NCBI RefSeq assembly: GCF_003752415.1
Contig: NZ_RKHG01000001.1
Location: 3,224,001 to 3,288,000 of the forward strand
Reading direction: 5' to 3'
Length of the DNA: 64,000 nucleotides
Source: Luteococcus japonicus
GTDB taxonomy: Bacteria; Actinomycetota; Actinomycetes; Propionibacteriales; Propionibacteriaceae
Positions 44,046-52,755 of this stretch are shown here, piece by piece. The first letter of the stretch is position 1. Every line of letters starts with the position of its first letter. Below the pieces are notes generated by a model, which worked only from the letters and a program-made list of their open reading frames with translations, was not told the DNA's origin and did no database searches. Both the position numbers and the translations under genes were made by a program.

Positions 44046-45500
44046 ATGCGTCGCGTCCGTGGCCTGGAGACCGAGTACGGCCTGCAGGTGCGCGTGCGCC
44101 CGCTCGGCGCCGCCACCCCCGCCGGGTGGCGGCGTCTGTCGTCGGACGAGGCGGCCCAACGGCTCTTCGCCCCCGTCGTGGAGGCGCACGCCGCCACCAA
44201 TGCCTGGCTGCGCAATGGTGGGCGGCTCTATCTCGACGTCGGCTCCCACCCGGAGTACGCGACGGCCGAGTGCTCCACGCTGGCCGAGCTGGTGGCCCAG
44301 GACCGTGCCGGAGACCTGGTGCTGGCCCAGCTGGCGCACCGGGCGCAGCAGGCATGGGCGCAGGAGGGCCTTGAGCCCCGGATCAGCATCTTCAAGAACA
44401 ATGTGGACTCCCACGCCAATTCCTACGGGAGCCACGAGAACTTCCAGGTCTCCCGGAAGGCAGACCTGGCCGGGACGGTACAGGCGCTGACGCCCTTCCT
44501 GGTGACCAGGCAGTTGTTGTGCGGGGCCGGGCACTGGCAGCGCGATCGCCTGGGGCGGGGGCACTTCCTGCTCTCGCAGCGCGCCGAACACATGTGGGAC
44601 CCGCTCAGCGCCGCCACCACCCGCTCCCGGCCCATGGTCAACACCCGCGACGAGCCCCATGCGGACGCCGAGCGCTTCCGCCGGCTGCACGTGATCGTCG
44701 GGGACTCCACCCTGCTGGACCACACGACGCTGCTGCGGGTGGGCTCGATGGAGCTGGCACTGCGCATCCTGGAGGCACGTTCCGCGGGCTCCACCACCCG
44801 ATCCCCGAGCTTGTCGAGGGGAGTCTCCGAGCCCGGCCTGGCCATCCGTCGGGTGGCTGCCGACCTGACCGGCCGAACCCCGGTCACCGAGGACGGCGCC
44901 ACGGCCCTGCAGGTCCAGTGGGAGTGGTGGCGCGCCGCCGAGGCCTTCGTCGACGACGAGGAACTGCGCACCGTCCACGAGCTGTGGGCCCAGGTGCTCA
45001 TCGCCGTCGAGGACGGCGCGCCGGGGAGGATCGCCGACCGGATCGACTGGGCCGCCAAGCACCGCCTGTTGCGCGCCCAACGTGAGCGTCACGGCATGGC
45101 CTCCGACGACCCCCGGCTGGCCCAGCTCGCGCTCGCCTGGCACGACATCATCCCCGGTCAGGGTCTTGCCCGGCTGGCCGAGCAACGCGGTCAGGTGCAA
45201 CGTTGGCTCGCCCCCGGCGTCGACGAGCGTTCCGTGGAGGAGCCTCCGCAGACCACTCGGGCCGTGCTGCGGGCGTCCTTCATCACGGCCGCCCAGCAGC
45301 ACCGGCGTGACCACACGGTGGACTGGATGACTCTGGCCTGCCACGACCTTGACGGCGGCCAGGTGCGCGTGGAGGATCCGCTGACCACACAGGACGGGCG
45401 AGTGGATGAACTCATCCGCCGGATGGACACCGAGCCGCGCCGAGCCCGTTCGTCATCCTTTCGGAGCGGACTTCCTTGGTCTCCTTCGACGCTCGGGTAA
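44046..45500 (+). CDS. pafA: Pup-protein ligase PafA
   Basis: Ligates the ubiquitin-like Pup to substrate lysines. The 484-residue protein shows the carboxylate-amine ligase features of PafA: LETEYGLQV at the N-terminus with the catalytic Glu, NGGRLYLDVGSHPEYATAE, IFKNNVDSHANSYGSHENF, SATTRSRPMVNTRDEPHADA and a PPQTTRAVLRASFITAAQ C-terminal region. The Dop-specific loop is not evident. Two additions are unusual: STTRSPSLSRGVSEPG (from a DNA repeat at 44807-44819) and a tail of about 24 Ser/Arg residues. ATG 44046 follows rluB by 2 nt. pup, dop, mpa and prcBA are not adjacent. Confidence 0.92.
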   Translation: MRRVRGLETEYGLQVRVRPLGAATPAGWRRLSSDEAAQRLFAPVVEAHAATNAWLRNGGRLYLDVGSHPEYATAECSTLAELVAQDRAGDLVLAQLAHRAQQAWAQEGLEPRISIFKNNVDSHANSYGSHENFQVSRKADLAGTVQALTPFLVTRQLLCGAGHWQRDRLGRGHFLLSQRAEHMWDPLSAATTRSRPMVNTRDEPHADAERFRRLHVIVGDSTLLDHTTLLRVGSMELALRILEARSAGSTTRSPSLSRGVSEPGLAIRRVAADLTGRTPVTEDGATALQVQWEWWRAAEAFVDDEELRTVHELWAQVLIAVEDGAPGRIADRIDWAAKHRLLRAQRERHGMASDDPRLAQLALAWHDIIPGQGLARLAEQRGQVQRWLAPGVDERSVEEPPQTTRAVLRASFITAAQQHRRDHTVDWMTLACHDLDGGQVRVEDPLTTQDGRVDELIRRMDTEPRRARSSSFRSGLPWSPSTLG

Positions 45501-45503
45501 CCT
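45498..45503 (+). promoter_or_regulatory. -10 element TAACCT of a leaderless promoter
   Basis: TAACCT is followed by 7 nt and the GTG of the FKBP gene. It overlaps the pafA stop. Confidence 0.5.
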
Positions 45504-45510
45504 TCACCAC

Positions 45511-46560
45511 GTGTCTCGAACCAAGCTGATCCACACCACCGTCCTGACCCGCCGTGCGGGCATCGCCCTGCTGGCCGTCGGGCTGAGCACGTCCCTGGCC
45601 GCGTGCGGAAAGGACGATGCCGCCACCCCGGCCGCCTCGGGCTCGGGGACCCCGGCGGTCTCCGCGCCAGCCACCCCGGGTGCCAGCGCCAGTGCCAGCG
45701 CGGCCGCCACGCCCAGCGTCAAGCCGACGGTCGTGAAGGACCTGTCCGCGCTGAGCGTCACCCCCACCACCGTGGGCAAGGAGCCGAAGGTCACGGGCAA
45801 GTGGCCCCTGGCCATCGAGAAGACCACGGTCAAGGTCCTCACTCCGGGTAGCGGCGCCGCCGTCGCCAAGGGCACCACGGTGAGCGTCAACTACCAGGGC
45901 GTAAATGCCCGCGACGGCAAGGTCTTCGACTCCTCCTGGAAGAACAAGAAGCCCGTCACCTTCTCCCTGAAGAGCGTCGTGCCCGGCTTCACCAAGGCCA
46001 TCGAGGGCCAGAAGGTGGGCAGCCGTGTCCTGGTCATGATGACCAGCCAGGACGGTTACGCGGACGGTCAGCCCAGCGCCGGCATCCAGAAGGGCGACAA
46101 CCTGGTCTTCACCATCGACATCCTCGGCCAGACGGAGAAGGTGGCCCCAAAGGCCGGGCTGCCCACCGTCACCGACGATGCCAAGGGAGCCCCAAGCATC
46201 AGCAAGCCCGCCGGCAAGGCCCCCACCAAGCTCACGGTCCAGCCGCTGACCAAGGCTCCCGGCACCGCGCAGAAGATCACCGCCAAGGACATGGTTCAGG
46301 TGCAGTACCGGGCGTGGAACTGGGCCGACGGCAAGCTGCTGCAGGACGACTACGCCACCGGCCCCGAGGTTGGCACGCTCTCCGAGCTGATTCCGGCCTG
46401 GCAGAAGGGTCTGGTGGGCCAGTCCGCCGGCAGCCGTGTGATGATCGTCGCCCCGCCGAGTGACGCCTACGGTGCCCAGGGCAACAAGGCGCAGAAGATC
46501 CCGGCCAATGCCACCATCGTCTACGTCATCGACGTGCTGGCGGCACAGCCCGCTCAGTGA
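45511..46560 (+). CDS. Lipoprotein with two FKBP-type peptidyl-prolyl isomerase domains
   Basis: The 349-residue protein starts with a signal peptide (TRRAGIALLAVGLSTSLAAC, lipobox LAAC), then an Ala/Ser/Pro-rich linker to about 70. Two FKBP domains follow: about 110-205 (VSVNYQGVNARDGKVFDSSW and PGFTKAIEGQKVGSRV) and about 245-345 (VQVQYRAWNWADGKLL and IPAWQKGLVGQSAGSRVM). The second lacks parts of the usual FDSS signature and may be degenerate. GTG 45511 is chosen for the leaderless -10. It ends 35 bp inside the convergent gluQ. Likely role: folding of exported proteins at the membrane surface. Confidence 0.9.
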   Translation: MSRTKLIHTTVLTRRAGIALLAVGLSTSLAACGKDDAATPAASGSGTPAVSAPATPGASASASAAATPSVKPTVVKDLSALSVTPTTVGKEPKVTGKWPLAIEKTTVKVLTPGSGAAVAKGTTVSVNYQGVNARDGKVFDSSWKNKKPVTFSLKSVVPGFTKAIEGQKVGSRVLVMMTSQDGYADGQPSAGIQKGDNLVFTIDILGQTEKVAPKAGLPTVTDDAKGAPSISKPAGKAPTKLTVQPLTKAPGTAQKITAKDMVQVQYRAWNWADGKLLQDDYATGPEVGTLSELIPAWQKGLVGQSAGSRVMIVAPPSDAYGAQGNKAQKIPANATIVYVIDVLAAQPAQ

Positions 46561-47461
46561 CGACCCATGGGGTCCATGACAGGTCATTGACCAGGTCACC
46601 GGGACGCAGCCGAGCCAAGACCTCGGCTGCGTCCCGGCCCCTTTCCAGACCCGCGGAGTCACAGAGCATGGCCAGTACGTCGGCGGGGGAGCGGCCCATG
46701 GTTGCCAGGTCGGCGAGGGTGACGGCCCCGTCCCGCTTGGCCAGCCGCTGGCCGTCGGCATTGAGTGCCAGCGAGACGTGCACATAGCGGGGCACCTCGA
46801 AGCCCAGCTGCGTGGCCAGCCAGCCCTGACGGGGCGAGGAGTCCAGCAGGTCGTCGCCGCGCACCACCTGGCCGATGCCCTGCAGGCCGTCGTCCACGAC
46901 GACGGCCAGGTTGTAGGCCGGAGTCCCATCTGCGCGGAAGAGCACGAAGTCGTCCACCGGTCCGCCCACCGGCCCCGCGTGCACGTCGCCAATGGTGAAC
47001 CGTGCTGCCTCGGCGCGCACGCGGATGGCGGGGGTCCGGGTGAGGCGACGTTCGTGGCGCTGGGCGGACGTGAGCGTCGCGCAGGTGCCGGGGTAGGGGC
47101 GCCAGCTGGGCGCTCCTGGCCCGCCATTGGGGGCCTGGGAGGCCTCCGCGACCTCTCGCCGGGTGCAGAAGCACTCGTAGGTCTCCAGACCTGCCGCCGC
47201 CTTGCGGTAGAGGTGCAGGCGTTCGCTCTGCCGCGACACCTCACCGTCCCAGTCGAGGCCCAGGCTGCGCAGGTCGTCGAGCTGGCGATTGGCCACCTCA
47301 GGAGCGGCGGCGACGCGCTGCTGGTCCAGGTCCTCGATCCGCAGCAGGAAGTCCCGTCCCTCGGAGCGTGCCCACAGCCACGCGAGCAGTGCGGTGCGCA
47401 GATTGCCCAGGTGCAGGTCACTCGTCGGTGAGGGGGCAAAACGCCCGGCGTCGTTGGTCAT
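46526..47461 (-). CDS. gluQ: Glutamyl-Q tRNA(Asp) synthetase
   Basis: A truncated GluRS homologue that attaches glutamate to queuosine in tRNA-Asp. The 311-residue protein has the class I HIGH-like motif HLGN (FAPSPTSDLHLGNLRTALLA), zinc-ligand-like cysteines (CFCTRREV and YPGTC), and the KMSKS-like LAKRDGAVTL; the anticodon-binding domain of true GluRS is absent. ATG 47461 has GGAGG 6 nt upstream and stands 27 bp from the divergent pafB. Inserted in reverse within the pafA-FKBP-pafBC order. Confidence 0.93.
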   Translation of the reverse strand: MTNDAGRFAPSPTSDLHLGNLRTALLAWLWARSEGRDFLLRIEDLDQQRVAAAPEVANRQLDDLRSLGLDWDGEVSRQSERLHLYRKAAAGLETYECFCTRREVAEASQAPNGGPGAPSWRPYPGTCATLTSAQRHERRLTRTPAIRVRAEAARFTIGDVHAGPVGGPVDDFVLFRADGTPAYNLAVVVDDGLQGIGQVVRGDDLLDSSPRQGWLATQLGFEVPRYVHVSLALNADGQRLAKRDGAVTLADLATMGRSPADVLAMLCDSAGLERGRDAAEVLARLRPGDLVNDLSWTPWVVTERAVPPARR

Positions 47462-47475
47462 CGCGTCCTCCTTGC

Positions 47476-47481
47476 TACGGT
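47476..47481 (+). promoter_or_regulatory. -10 element TACGGT of a leaderless promoter
   Basis: TACGGT is followed by 7 nt and the pafB ATG; no Shine-Dalgarno is present. An in-frame GTG at 47480 would overlap the element. Confidence 0.5.
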
Positions 47482-47488
47482 GTGCTGC

Positions 47489-48466
47489 ATGGCCCCGCGC
47501 AAGAGCGAACGTATCGTGAACCTCACGATCTGCCTGTTGTCGGCCCGCCGATTCCTTCCCAAGGAGCAGATCCGCGAGATCGTCGAGGGCTACAACGGAC
47601 TGTCCGACGCCAACTTCGAGCGCACCTTCGAACGGGACAAGGACGAACTGCGCGCCATGGGTGTGCCGGTGGAGACCGGCCACAACGAGGCCTTCTTCGA
47701 CGACGAACCGGGCTACCGGATCCGCCGGGCGGACTTCGAGTTCCCGCCGGTGGAGTTCACCCCTGCCGAGGCCACCGCGTTGGGCGCCGCCGCCCGGGTG
47801 TGGCAGCAGGCCAGCGTCGCCGAGCAGACCGTCAACGCGCTGGCCAAGCTGCGCGCCGCCGGCGTCGAGCCGGACACGGACCGGCTGGCGGCCCTGGAGC
47901 CCAGCGTGACCGCCATGGAGCCCGCCTTCGAACCGATCTGGCGGGCCACCCTGCAGCGTCGACGGGTGCGCTTCACCTACCGCGGCAAGGCCCCCGAACG
48001 GCTCCTGGAGCCGTGGAGCGTGACGTGGCGCAAGGGCCGCTGGTATGTCATCGGGCAGGACCTCACCCGGGGCGAACCGCGGATGTTCAAGATGGGACGC
48101 ATCACCGGGATTCCCGTCTTGGAAGGGGAAGCCGACTCCTACCAGGTGCCCGACGTGGACCTGGCCGAGCTGGCCCGACGGTTGGAACCCTCCGGGCCGC
48201 GCTCGACGGCGCTGGTGGCAGTCCGGGAGGGTCATGCTCCCACGATCACCCGGCGTTCCGAGCGGGTCAGGACCGCGGTCGCCCTGCCCGTGGGCTTCAC
48301 CGTCTGGAGGGTGCCCTATGCCAGCCGGCAGGACCTCGTCGGTGAGGTCTGCGCCGCCGGGGCCGACGCCCTGGTTGTGGAGCCCGCCGCGCTGCGGGAG
48401 ATGGTGCTGGAGCAGCTGCGTGCGGTTGTCGCCGCGCCCGGCGAGTTCACGCAGGACGTCGCATGA
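47489..48466 (+). CDS. pafB: WYL-domain transcription activator PafB
   Basis: With PafC forms the activator of the LexA-independent DNA-damage response in actinobacteria. The 325-residue protein has an N-terminal winged helix (about 1-75, KSERIVNLTICLLSARRFLPK), a long helical linker, and a WYL domain (about 145-240; LEPWSVTWRKGRWYVIGQD replaces the exact WYL with SVTW...WYVIG), followed by the WCX extension. ATG 47489 is 7 nt after TACGGT. It overlaps pafC by ATGA. Confidence 0.92.
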   Translation: MAPRKSERIVNLTICLLSARRFLPKEQIREIVEGYNGLSDANFERTFERDKDELRAMGVPVETGHNEAFFDDEPGYRIRRADFEFPPVEFTPAEATALGAAARVWQQASVAEQTVNALAKLRAAGVEPDTDRLAALEPSVTAMEPAFEPIWRATLQRRRVRFTYRGKAPERLLEPWSVTWRKGRWYVIGQDLTRGEPRMFKMGRITGIPVLEGEADSYQVPDVDLAELARRLEPSGPRSTALVAVREGHAPTITRRSERVRTAVALPVGFTVWRVPYASRQDLVGEVCAAGADALVVEPAALREMVLEQLRAVVAAPGEFTQDVA

Positions 48467-49428
48467 GTACCTCCGCGGACCAGGTGGCACGACTGCTGGC
48501 GCTGGTGCCCTACCTGCAGGCGCACCAGGGGATCGCCGTCGCGGACGCCGCGAAAGCCTTCCAGATTACCCCCGCGCAGGTGATGAAGGACCTCAACGTG
48601 CTGTGGATGTGCGGCCTGCCCGGCGGCCTGCCGGGGGACCTCATCGAGATCGACATGGATGCCGCCGCGGAACAGGGCACCATCCACCTCACCAATGCCG
48701 ACTACCTGAGCCGTCCGATGCGCTTCACCCTCGATGAGGTGATGAGCCTGGTGGTGGCCCTGCGTGCCGTCGCCGAGGTTGCAAGTGGGCCCACCGCCGA
48801 GGCGGTGCACAGCGCCCTGGCCAAGCTGGAGGCCCTGACCACCTCGGGGGAGAGCGAACGGGTCGCCATCCGCGTCGCCAGTGGCGACGAGGCCGTGCGC
48901 GGGGTGCTCACCGGCGCCATCGACGCGGGCCGGCGCGCGCGGCTGGTCTATGACGGCCTGACCCGTGGCCACACCTCGACGCCCGAGGTTGACCCGGCAC
49001 GGATCGACCTGCGCGACGGCGCCGCCTACCTGCAGGCCTGGAGCCTGGAGCGCGACGCGTGGCGCACCTACAAGCTGGACCGGATCGTGGAGGCCACCGC
49101 CCTGGAGCAGGCCGCCGAGGACCACGGTGAGCCACCCGCGCCCCTGGCCGGCTGGTTCGAGGGGAGCACCAGCGTCGTGCTGGAGCTGCAGCCCTCCGCG
49201 GCATGGATCACGGAGTACTACCCGACGCGTCGAGTGGAATCCGCAGGAACCGACGTTGAACTCCTGGTGGCGGAACTTCCCGTGGCGGATCCGGGGTGGC
49301 TGCGGGCTCTGCTGTTGCGCCTGGGCGGCTCGGTGCGCGTCCTGGAACCGGTCGGCGCCGGCCAGGATGCCGCCAACGCCGCCCGGGAGGCACTGGCCCT
49401 CAACGCCTCGGTCTTCGGGAGCCTCTGA
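48463..49428 (+). CDS. pafC: WYL-domain transcription activator PafC
   Basis: Partner of PafB. The 321-residue protein has an N-terminal winged helix (about 1-95, DQVARLLALVPYLQAHQGI), the MRFTLDEVMSLVVALRAVAE linker, a WYL domain (about 150-215) in which AYLQAWSLERDAWRTYKLDRI stands for the core, and a C-terminal WCX region. It is coupled to pafB by a 4-nt overlap. The pair is encoded in the same window as candidate PafBC promoters at nadK-recN and helY. Confidence 0.92.
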   Translation: MSTSADQVARLLALVPYLQAHQGIAVADAAKAFQITPAQVMKDLNVLWMCGLPGGLPGDLIEIDMDAAAEQGTIHLTNADYLSRPMRFTLDEVMSLVVALRAVAEVASGPTAEAVHSALAKLEALTTSGESERVAIRVASGDEAVRGVLTGAIDAGRRARLVYDGLTRGHTSTPEVDPARIDLRDGAAYLQAWSLERDAWRTYKLDRIVEATALEQAAEDHGEPPAPLAGWFEGSTSVVLELQPSAAWITEYYPTRRVESAGTDVELLVAELPVADPGWLRALLLRLGGSVRVLEPVGAGQDAANAAREALALNASVFGSL

Positions 49429-49429
49429 G

Positions 49430-49639
49430 ATGGGGTGGTTGTTGCTGTGGTGCGGCATCGGGCTGCTCTGGCTGGCGACGATGGTCGGCTGCGGTTGGGT
49501 GCTGTGGCGCAAGGGCAAGGCCCTGCTGCGGGAGTTGGAGGCACAGGGGCGCACCCTCGGTGACCTGATCACCCTCCTGGGCGAGCTAGAGTTGCCTGCG
49601 GAACGCGACGATGTCGCTCGCCGTTCCGCTGGCACCTGA
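49430..49639 (+). CDS. Small membrane protein between pafC and tatA
   Basis: A 69-residue protein starting MGWLLLWCGIGLLWLATMVG, a single hydrophobic segment (about 2-25) followed by a basic then helical cytoplasmic tail (LLRELEAQGRTLGDLITLLG). ATG is 1 nt after the pafC stop. Similar one-helix proteins are often found here in actinobacteria. Function unknown; it could associate with the Tat components encoded next. Confidence 0.7.
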   Translation: MGWLLLWCGIGLLWLATMVGCGWVLWRKGKALLRELEAQGRTLGDLITLLGELELPAERDDVARRSAGT

Positions 49640-49682
49640 CGTAGACATCGAGACGCTTGCGTCTGATTCCTAGGAGACTGAC

Positions 49683-49916
49683 ATGCCCAACCTGGGCCCC
49701 ACCGAGCTGCTGATCATCCTCGCCATCGCCATCCTGCTCTTCGGCGGCACGCGTCTCGCCGGCGTCGGCAAGGCGTCCGGCCGTGCCATCCGCGAGTTCA
49801 AGGAGGAGACCTCCACCCTCAAGGACGACAAGGCCGCCAAGCAGGTCGAGACCCAGAAGGTCACCGAGACGGTCGACGGCACGATCGTCGAGACCGAGAA
49901 GAAGTTCGAAGCCTGA
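49683..49916 (+). CDS. tatA: Sec-independent translocase protein TatA
   Basis: Pore-forming subunit of twin-arginine export. The 77-residue protein has one membrane helix (about 4-20, LGPTELLIILAIAILLFGG), the conserved FG hinge, the amphipathic helix LAGVGKASGRAIREFKEE and a charged tail. TAGGAGACTGAC before the ATG is a clear ribosome-binding site. tatC follows after 2 nt; tatB is not here. One substrate in this window may be the twin-arginine iron-binding lipoprotein. Confidence 0.95.
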   Translation: MPNLGPTELLIILAIAILLFGGTRLAGVGKASGRAIREFKEETSTLKDDKAAKQVETQKVTETVDGTIVETEKKFEA

Positions 49917-49918
49917 TC

Positions 49919-50767
49919 GTGGCCAGCACCACCGGCGCCACGGCCCTGCGCAAGCGGCGCCTCAACTTGTCGTGGCTGAAGCCGCCGCGTCCGGATGACG
50001 AAGGTGCCATGGCGCTGGTGGACCACCTGCGGGAGCTGCGCTACCGGGTGATCGTGGCCGCGCTGGCCATCGTCGTCGCCACCGCCTTGTGCCTGGTCTG
50101 GCACGAGTTCCTGCAGCGGATGGTCTTCCGGCCGTACACGCAGGCGATCGACCTGTACAAGGCTGCGCATCCGGGAGCCGATGTCAGCCTGGTGGCCAAT
50201 GGCCTGTCGACCTCCTTCATGTTCACGCTCAAGACGGGTCTGTACGCCGGTCTGGTGACCAGTTGCCCCGTCTGGCTCTACCAGCTGTGGGCCTTCATCG
50301 CGCCGGGCCTGCTCTCCAAGGAGAAGAAGTACTCCTTGATGTTCTTGGCCACGGGCATCCCGCTCTTCCTGTCCGGCGTGGCGCTGGGCTACTGGATCAG
50401 TCCCAAGGGCTTCGTCATGCTCCTCGGCTTCACGCCGGAGGGTGTCACGAACCTGCAGGACATCAACGACTTCCTGCACTTCCTGTCAGTGATGCTGCTG
50501 GTCTTCGGTGGAGCCTTCCTCCTCCCGGTGATCCTGGTGGCCCTCAACCTGGTCGGGGTGCTGCGCGGCACCACGCTGGGCAAGTACCGTGCCTTCGGCA
50601 TCTTTGCCTGCTTCGTCTTCGGGGCCGTGGCGACGCCGTCGCAGGACCCCTTCAGCATGTGCGCCCTCGCCCTGCCGATGGCGCTGATGTACCTGGTCAG
50701 TGAAATCATCTGCCGCATCAATGACAAGCGTCGCGTCGAGCGCGGCGAGCTGGTCCTGGCCGACTGA
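49919..50767 (+). CDS. tatC: Sec-independent translocase protein TatC
   Basis: The 282-residue polytopic receptor for twin-arginine signal peptides. It has about six membrane helices, the N-terminal signature MALVDHLRELRYRVIVAALA with the conserved Glu, the periplasmic loop region LYQLWAFIAPGLLSKEKKY, and FGAVATPSQDPFSM before the last helices. GTG 49919 starts 2 nt after the tatA stop region and gives a Lys/Arg-rich N-terminus. Confidence 0.95.
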   Translation: MASTTGATALRKRRLNLSWLKPPRPDDEGAMALVDHLRELRYRVIVAALAIVVATALCLVWHEFLQRMVFRPYTQAIDLYKAAHPGADVSLVANGLSTSFMFTLKTGLYAGLVTSCPVWLYQLWAFIAPGLLSKEKKYSLMFLATGIPLFLSGVALGYWISPKGFVMLLGFTPEGVTNLQDINDFLHFLSVMLLVFGGAFLLPVILVALNLVGVLRGTTLGKYRAFGIFACFVFGAVATPSQDPFSMCALALPMALMYLVSEIICRINDKRRVERGELVLAD

Positions 50768-50771
50768 ATTC

Positions 50772-51749
50772 ATGACACCCGGACCCACAATTCACCTCGT
50801 CGTCAACCCCTCTGCCGGGCGTGGCCGTGCGCGTCGGCTGCTTCCGCACGTCCACAACACCCTGGCCGACGCCGTGCCCGACGGGCGGGTGGTGGTGCAC
50901 ATCGCCACCGACTATGCCGACGCACGCAAGCAGTGCCTGCGCGCGGTGCGGGAGACCACGCCCGCCCTGCACGGACGCCGCGATGCCCTGGTGGTGATGG
51001 GTGGCGACGGGATGGCCCACCTGGGGCTCAACGCCTGCGCGGAGGCCCGTACCGACGGCCTCGACGTGCCGCTGGGCGTCATCCCGGCCGGCACCGGCAA
51101 TGACTTCTGCCGCGGCGTGGGCATCCCGGCCACGGTCGAGGAGGCCACCCGACTCGTCGCGGAGGGACGGACCCGTCGGATCGACCTCACCGAGGTCACG
51201 GGGAACCTGGTCGGCGCGGACCGTGCCTTCGTCGGCAGCGTGGTCTCCACCGGCTACGACGCCCGGGTGAACAAGGCCACCAATGACTTCCGTTTCCCGA
51301 TCGGCCCGCTGGGGCCGCTGGCCTATGGCGCCCTTGCCCTGGGAGAGGTGGCCAGGTTCACCCCCTTGGACTACCGGATCGAGATCGATGGGCAGCCGCG
51401 TGAGCTGAGCTCCGTGCTGGTGGCCGTCGCCAATGCCGGTCACTTCGGTGGCGGGATGAAGATCGTGCCGCAGGCCGATGTCACCGATGGGCTGCTCGAC
51501 GTGCTCCTCGTCGGAGACCTCAAGCGCCGGCAGGTGCTGGAACTGTTGCCCAAGCTCTACCGTGGCGCCCATGTGGGGCATCCCGCCGTGGAGTTCGTGC
51601 GCGCCCGCACCGTGCGGATCGACGGTGAGGCCGTGGGGCGTGACGGCAGTCGCAGCCCGATGTTCGCGATGGGTGACGGTGAGTCGCTGGGCGGCGTGCC
51701 CTTGAATGCCACCGTGCGTCCCGGCCTGATCGCGGTCTTCCGGGCCTGA
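50772..51749 (+). CDS. Diacylglycerol/lipid kinase family protein
   Basis: The 325-residue protein has the DAGK catalytic signatures: VVNPSAGRGRARRLL near the N-terminus, VVMGGDGMAHLGLNA (GGDG), and PLGVIPAGTGNDFCRGVGI, then a beta-sandwich C-terminal domain (AGHFGGGMKIVPQADVTDG). Such proteins phosphorylate diacylglycerol or related lipids. In actinobacteria a DagK-like gene often lies between tatC and helY. ATG 50772 follows tatC by 4 nt. It meets the cation-efflux gene stop to stop (TGATCA). Confidence 0.92.
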   Translation: MTPGPTIHLVVNPSAGRGRARRLLPHVHNTLADAVPDGRVVVHIATDYADARKQCLRAVRETTPALHGRRDALVVMGGDGMAHLGLNACAEARTDGLDVPLGVIPAGTGNDFCRGVGIPATVEEATRLVAEGRTRRIDLTEVTGNLVGADRAFVGSVVSTGYDARVNKATNDFRFPIGPLGPLAYGALALGEVARFTPLDYRIEIDGQPRELSSVLVAVANAGHFGGGMKIVPQADVTDGLLDVLLVGDLKRRQVLELLPKLYRGAHVGHPAVEFVRARTVRIDGEAVGRDGSRSPMFAMGDGESLGGVPLNATVRPGLIAVFRA

Positions 51750-52670
51750 TCAGGCGTGCAGGTGCTCCCGGTGTCCGCGGCCGATGGACTCTGACTCCAG
51801 CTGGATCGTGCAGTGCTCGATCGCCACCTCGTGGTGCTGGCCGAGGCATGACTGCAGGGCTTGCAGGATCACCAGGCAATGTCCGTCACGGAAGCACCCC
51901 TCGTCCAGCACGATGTGGGCGGTGAGGACTGGTAGTCCGCTGGCGACGGTGGAGGCGTGCAGGTCATGGACGTCGCGGACATGGGGTTGTGCCGCCATGT
52001 GCTCCCGGACCCGGTCGAGGTCGAGGCCGGCGGGCGTGGCCTCCAGCAGGATCGTCCCGGAGGTGCGAAGCAGGGCCACGGCCCGGGGCAGGATCAGGGC
52101 CGCGACGAAGAGCCCGGCCACCGCGTCGGCCTGCATCCAGCCGGTCCATGCGATCACGGCTGCCGCGACGAGTACCGCGACCGAGCCCAGCGCGTCATTG
52201 GCCACCTCCAGGAAGGCGGCCCGCATGTTCAGGTTGTGACCGCGGCCACCGGCCAGGACGGCGAGCGAGGCGATGTTGGCCACCAGACCCAACGCACCCA
52301 CCGCGGCAAGCCCGCCCGAGGTAATCTGGGGCGGCGTCACCAGCCGCTGCACGGCCTCGACGACCGCGTAGCAGCCGACGCCCAGCAGCACCGCCGCCTG
52401 CGCCGCGGCGGCAATGACCTCGGCCCGCTGCCAGCCCCAGGTGCGCCGTGACGAGGCGGGACGAGTCATCAGGTGGGCCGCGAGCAGGGCGACCACCAAG
52501 CCCAGCGAATCCGTCAACATGTGCGCGGCGTCCACCAGCAGGGCCAGGCTGCCGGTCATCGCGGCACCCACCACCTCGGCCACCAGCACCGTCCCGGTGA
52601 TGGCCAGTGCCACCGCCAGCCGCCTGCGGTTCGTGGTCCCCTGCGCGTGGTCGTGTCCCATGCCCACCAT
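51750..52670 (-). CDS. Cation diffusion facilitator (CzcD/ZitB type)
   Basis: Proton-driven exporter of Zn2+ or related metals. The 306-residue protein has a His-containing N-terminus (MGHDHAQG), six membrane helices with the metal-site motifs LLVDAAHMLTDSLGLV and AFLEVANDALGSVAVL (HxxxD and xxxND-type), and a C-terminal cytoplasmic domain (about 215-300) rich in His. AAGGAGG stands before ATG 52670 and GTG 52667; the latter has better spacing. A -10 TATCAT (52701-52696, minus strand) lies about 26 bp upstream. It is inserted between dagK and helY and divergent from helY. Confidence 0.91.
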   Translation of the reverse strand: MVGMGHDHAQGTTNRRRLAVALAITGTVLVAEVVGAAMTGSLALLVDAAHMLTDSLGLVVALLAAHLMTRPASSRRTWGWQRAEVIAAAAQAAVLLGVGCYAVVEAVQRLVTPPQITSGGLAAVGALGLVANIASLAVLAGGRGHNLNMRAAFLEVANDALGSVAVLVAAAVIAWTGWMQADAVAGLFVAALILPRAVALLRTSGTILLEATPAGLDLDRVREHMAAQPHVRDVHDLHASTVASGLPVLTAHIVLDEGCFRDGHCLVILQALQSCLGQHHEVAIEHCTIQLESESIGRGHREHLHA

Positions 52671-52724
52671 GGCCTCCTTGCATCGCTGTATGACGATGAT
52701 AGCTACAACAAGCGATCGAAGGAA

Positions 52725-52747
52725 ATGTCGGAGCCACCGGCTACTGT
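52725..52747 (+). promoter_or_regulatory. Weak PafBC-type promoter before helY
   Basis: ATGTCGGAG, 8 nt, TACTGT agrees with the RecA-NDp pattern TTGTCRGTG-N8-TAnnnT at 7 of 9 positions plus the exact spacer and -10. TACTGT is 5 nt before GTG 52753 and 8 nt before ATG 52756, so helY is probably leaderless. Confidence 0.45.
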
Positions 52748-52755
52748 CATGGGTG

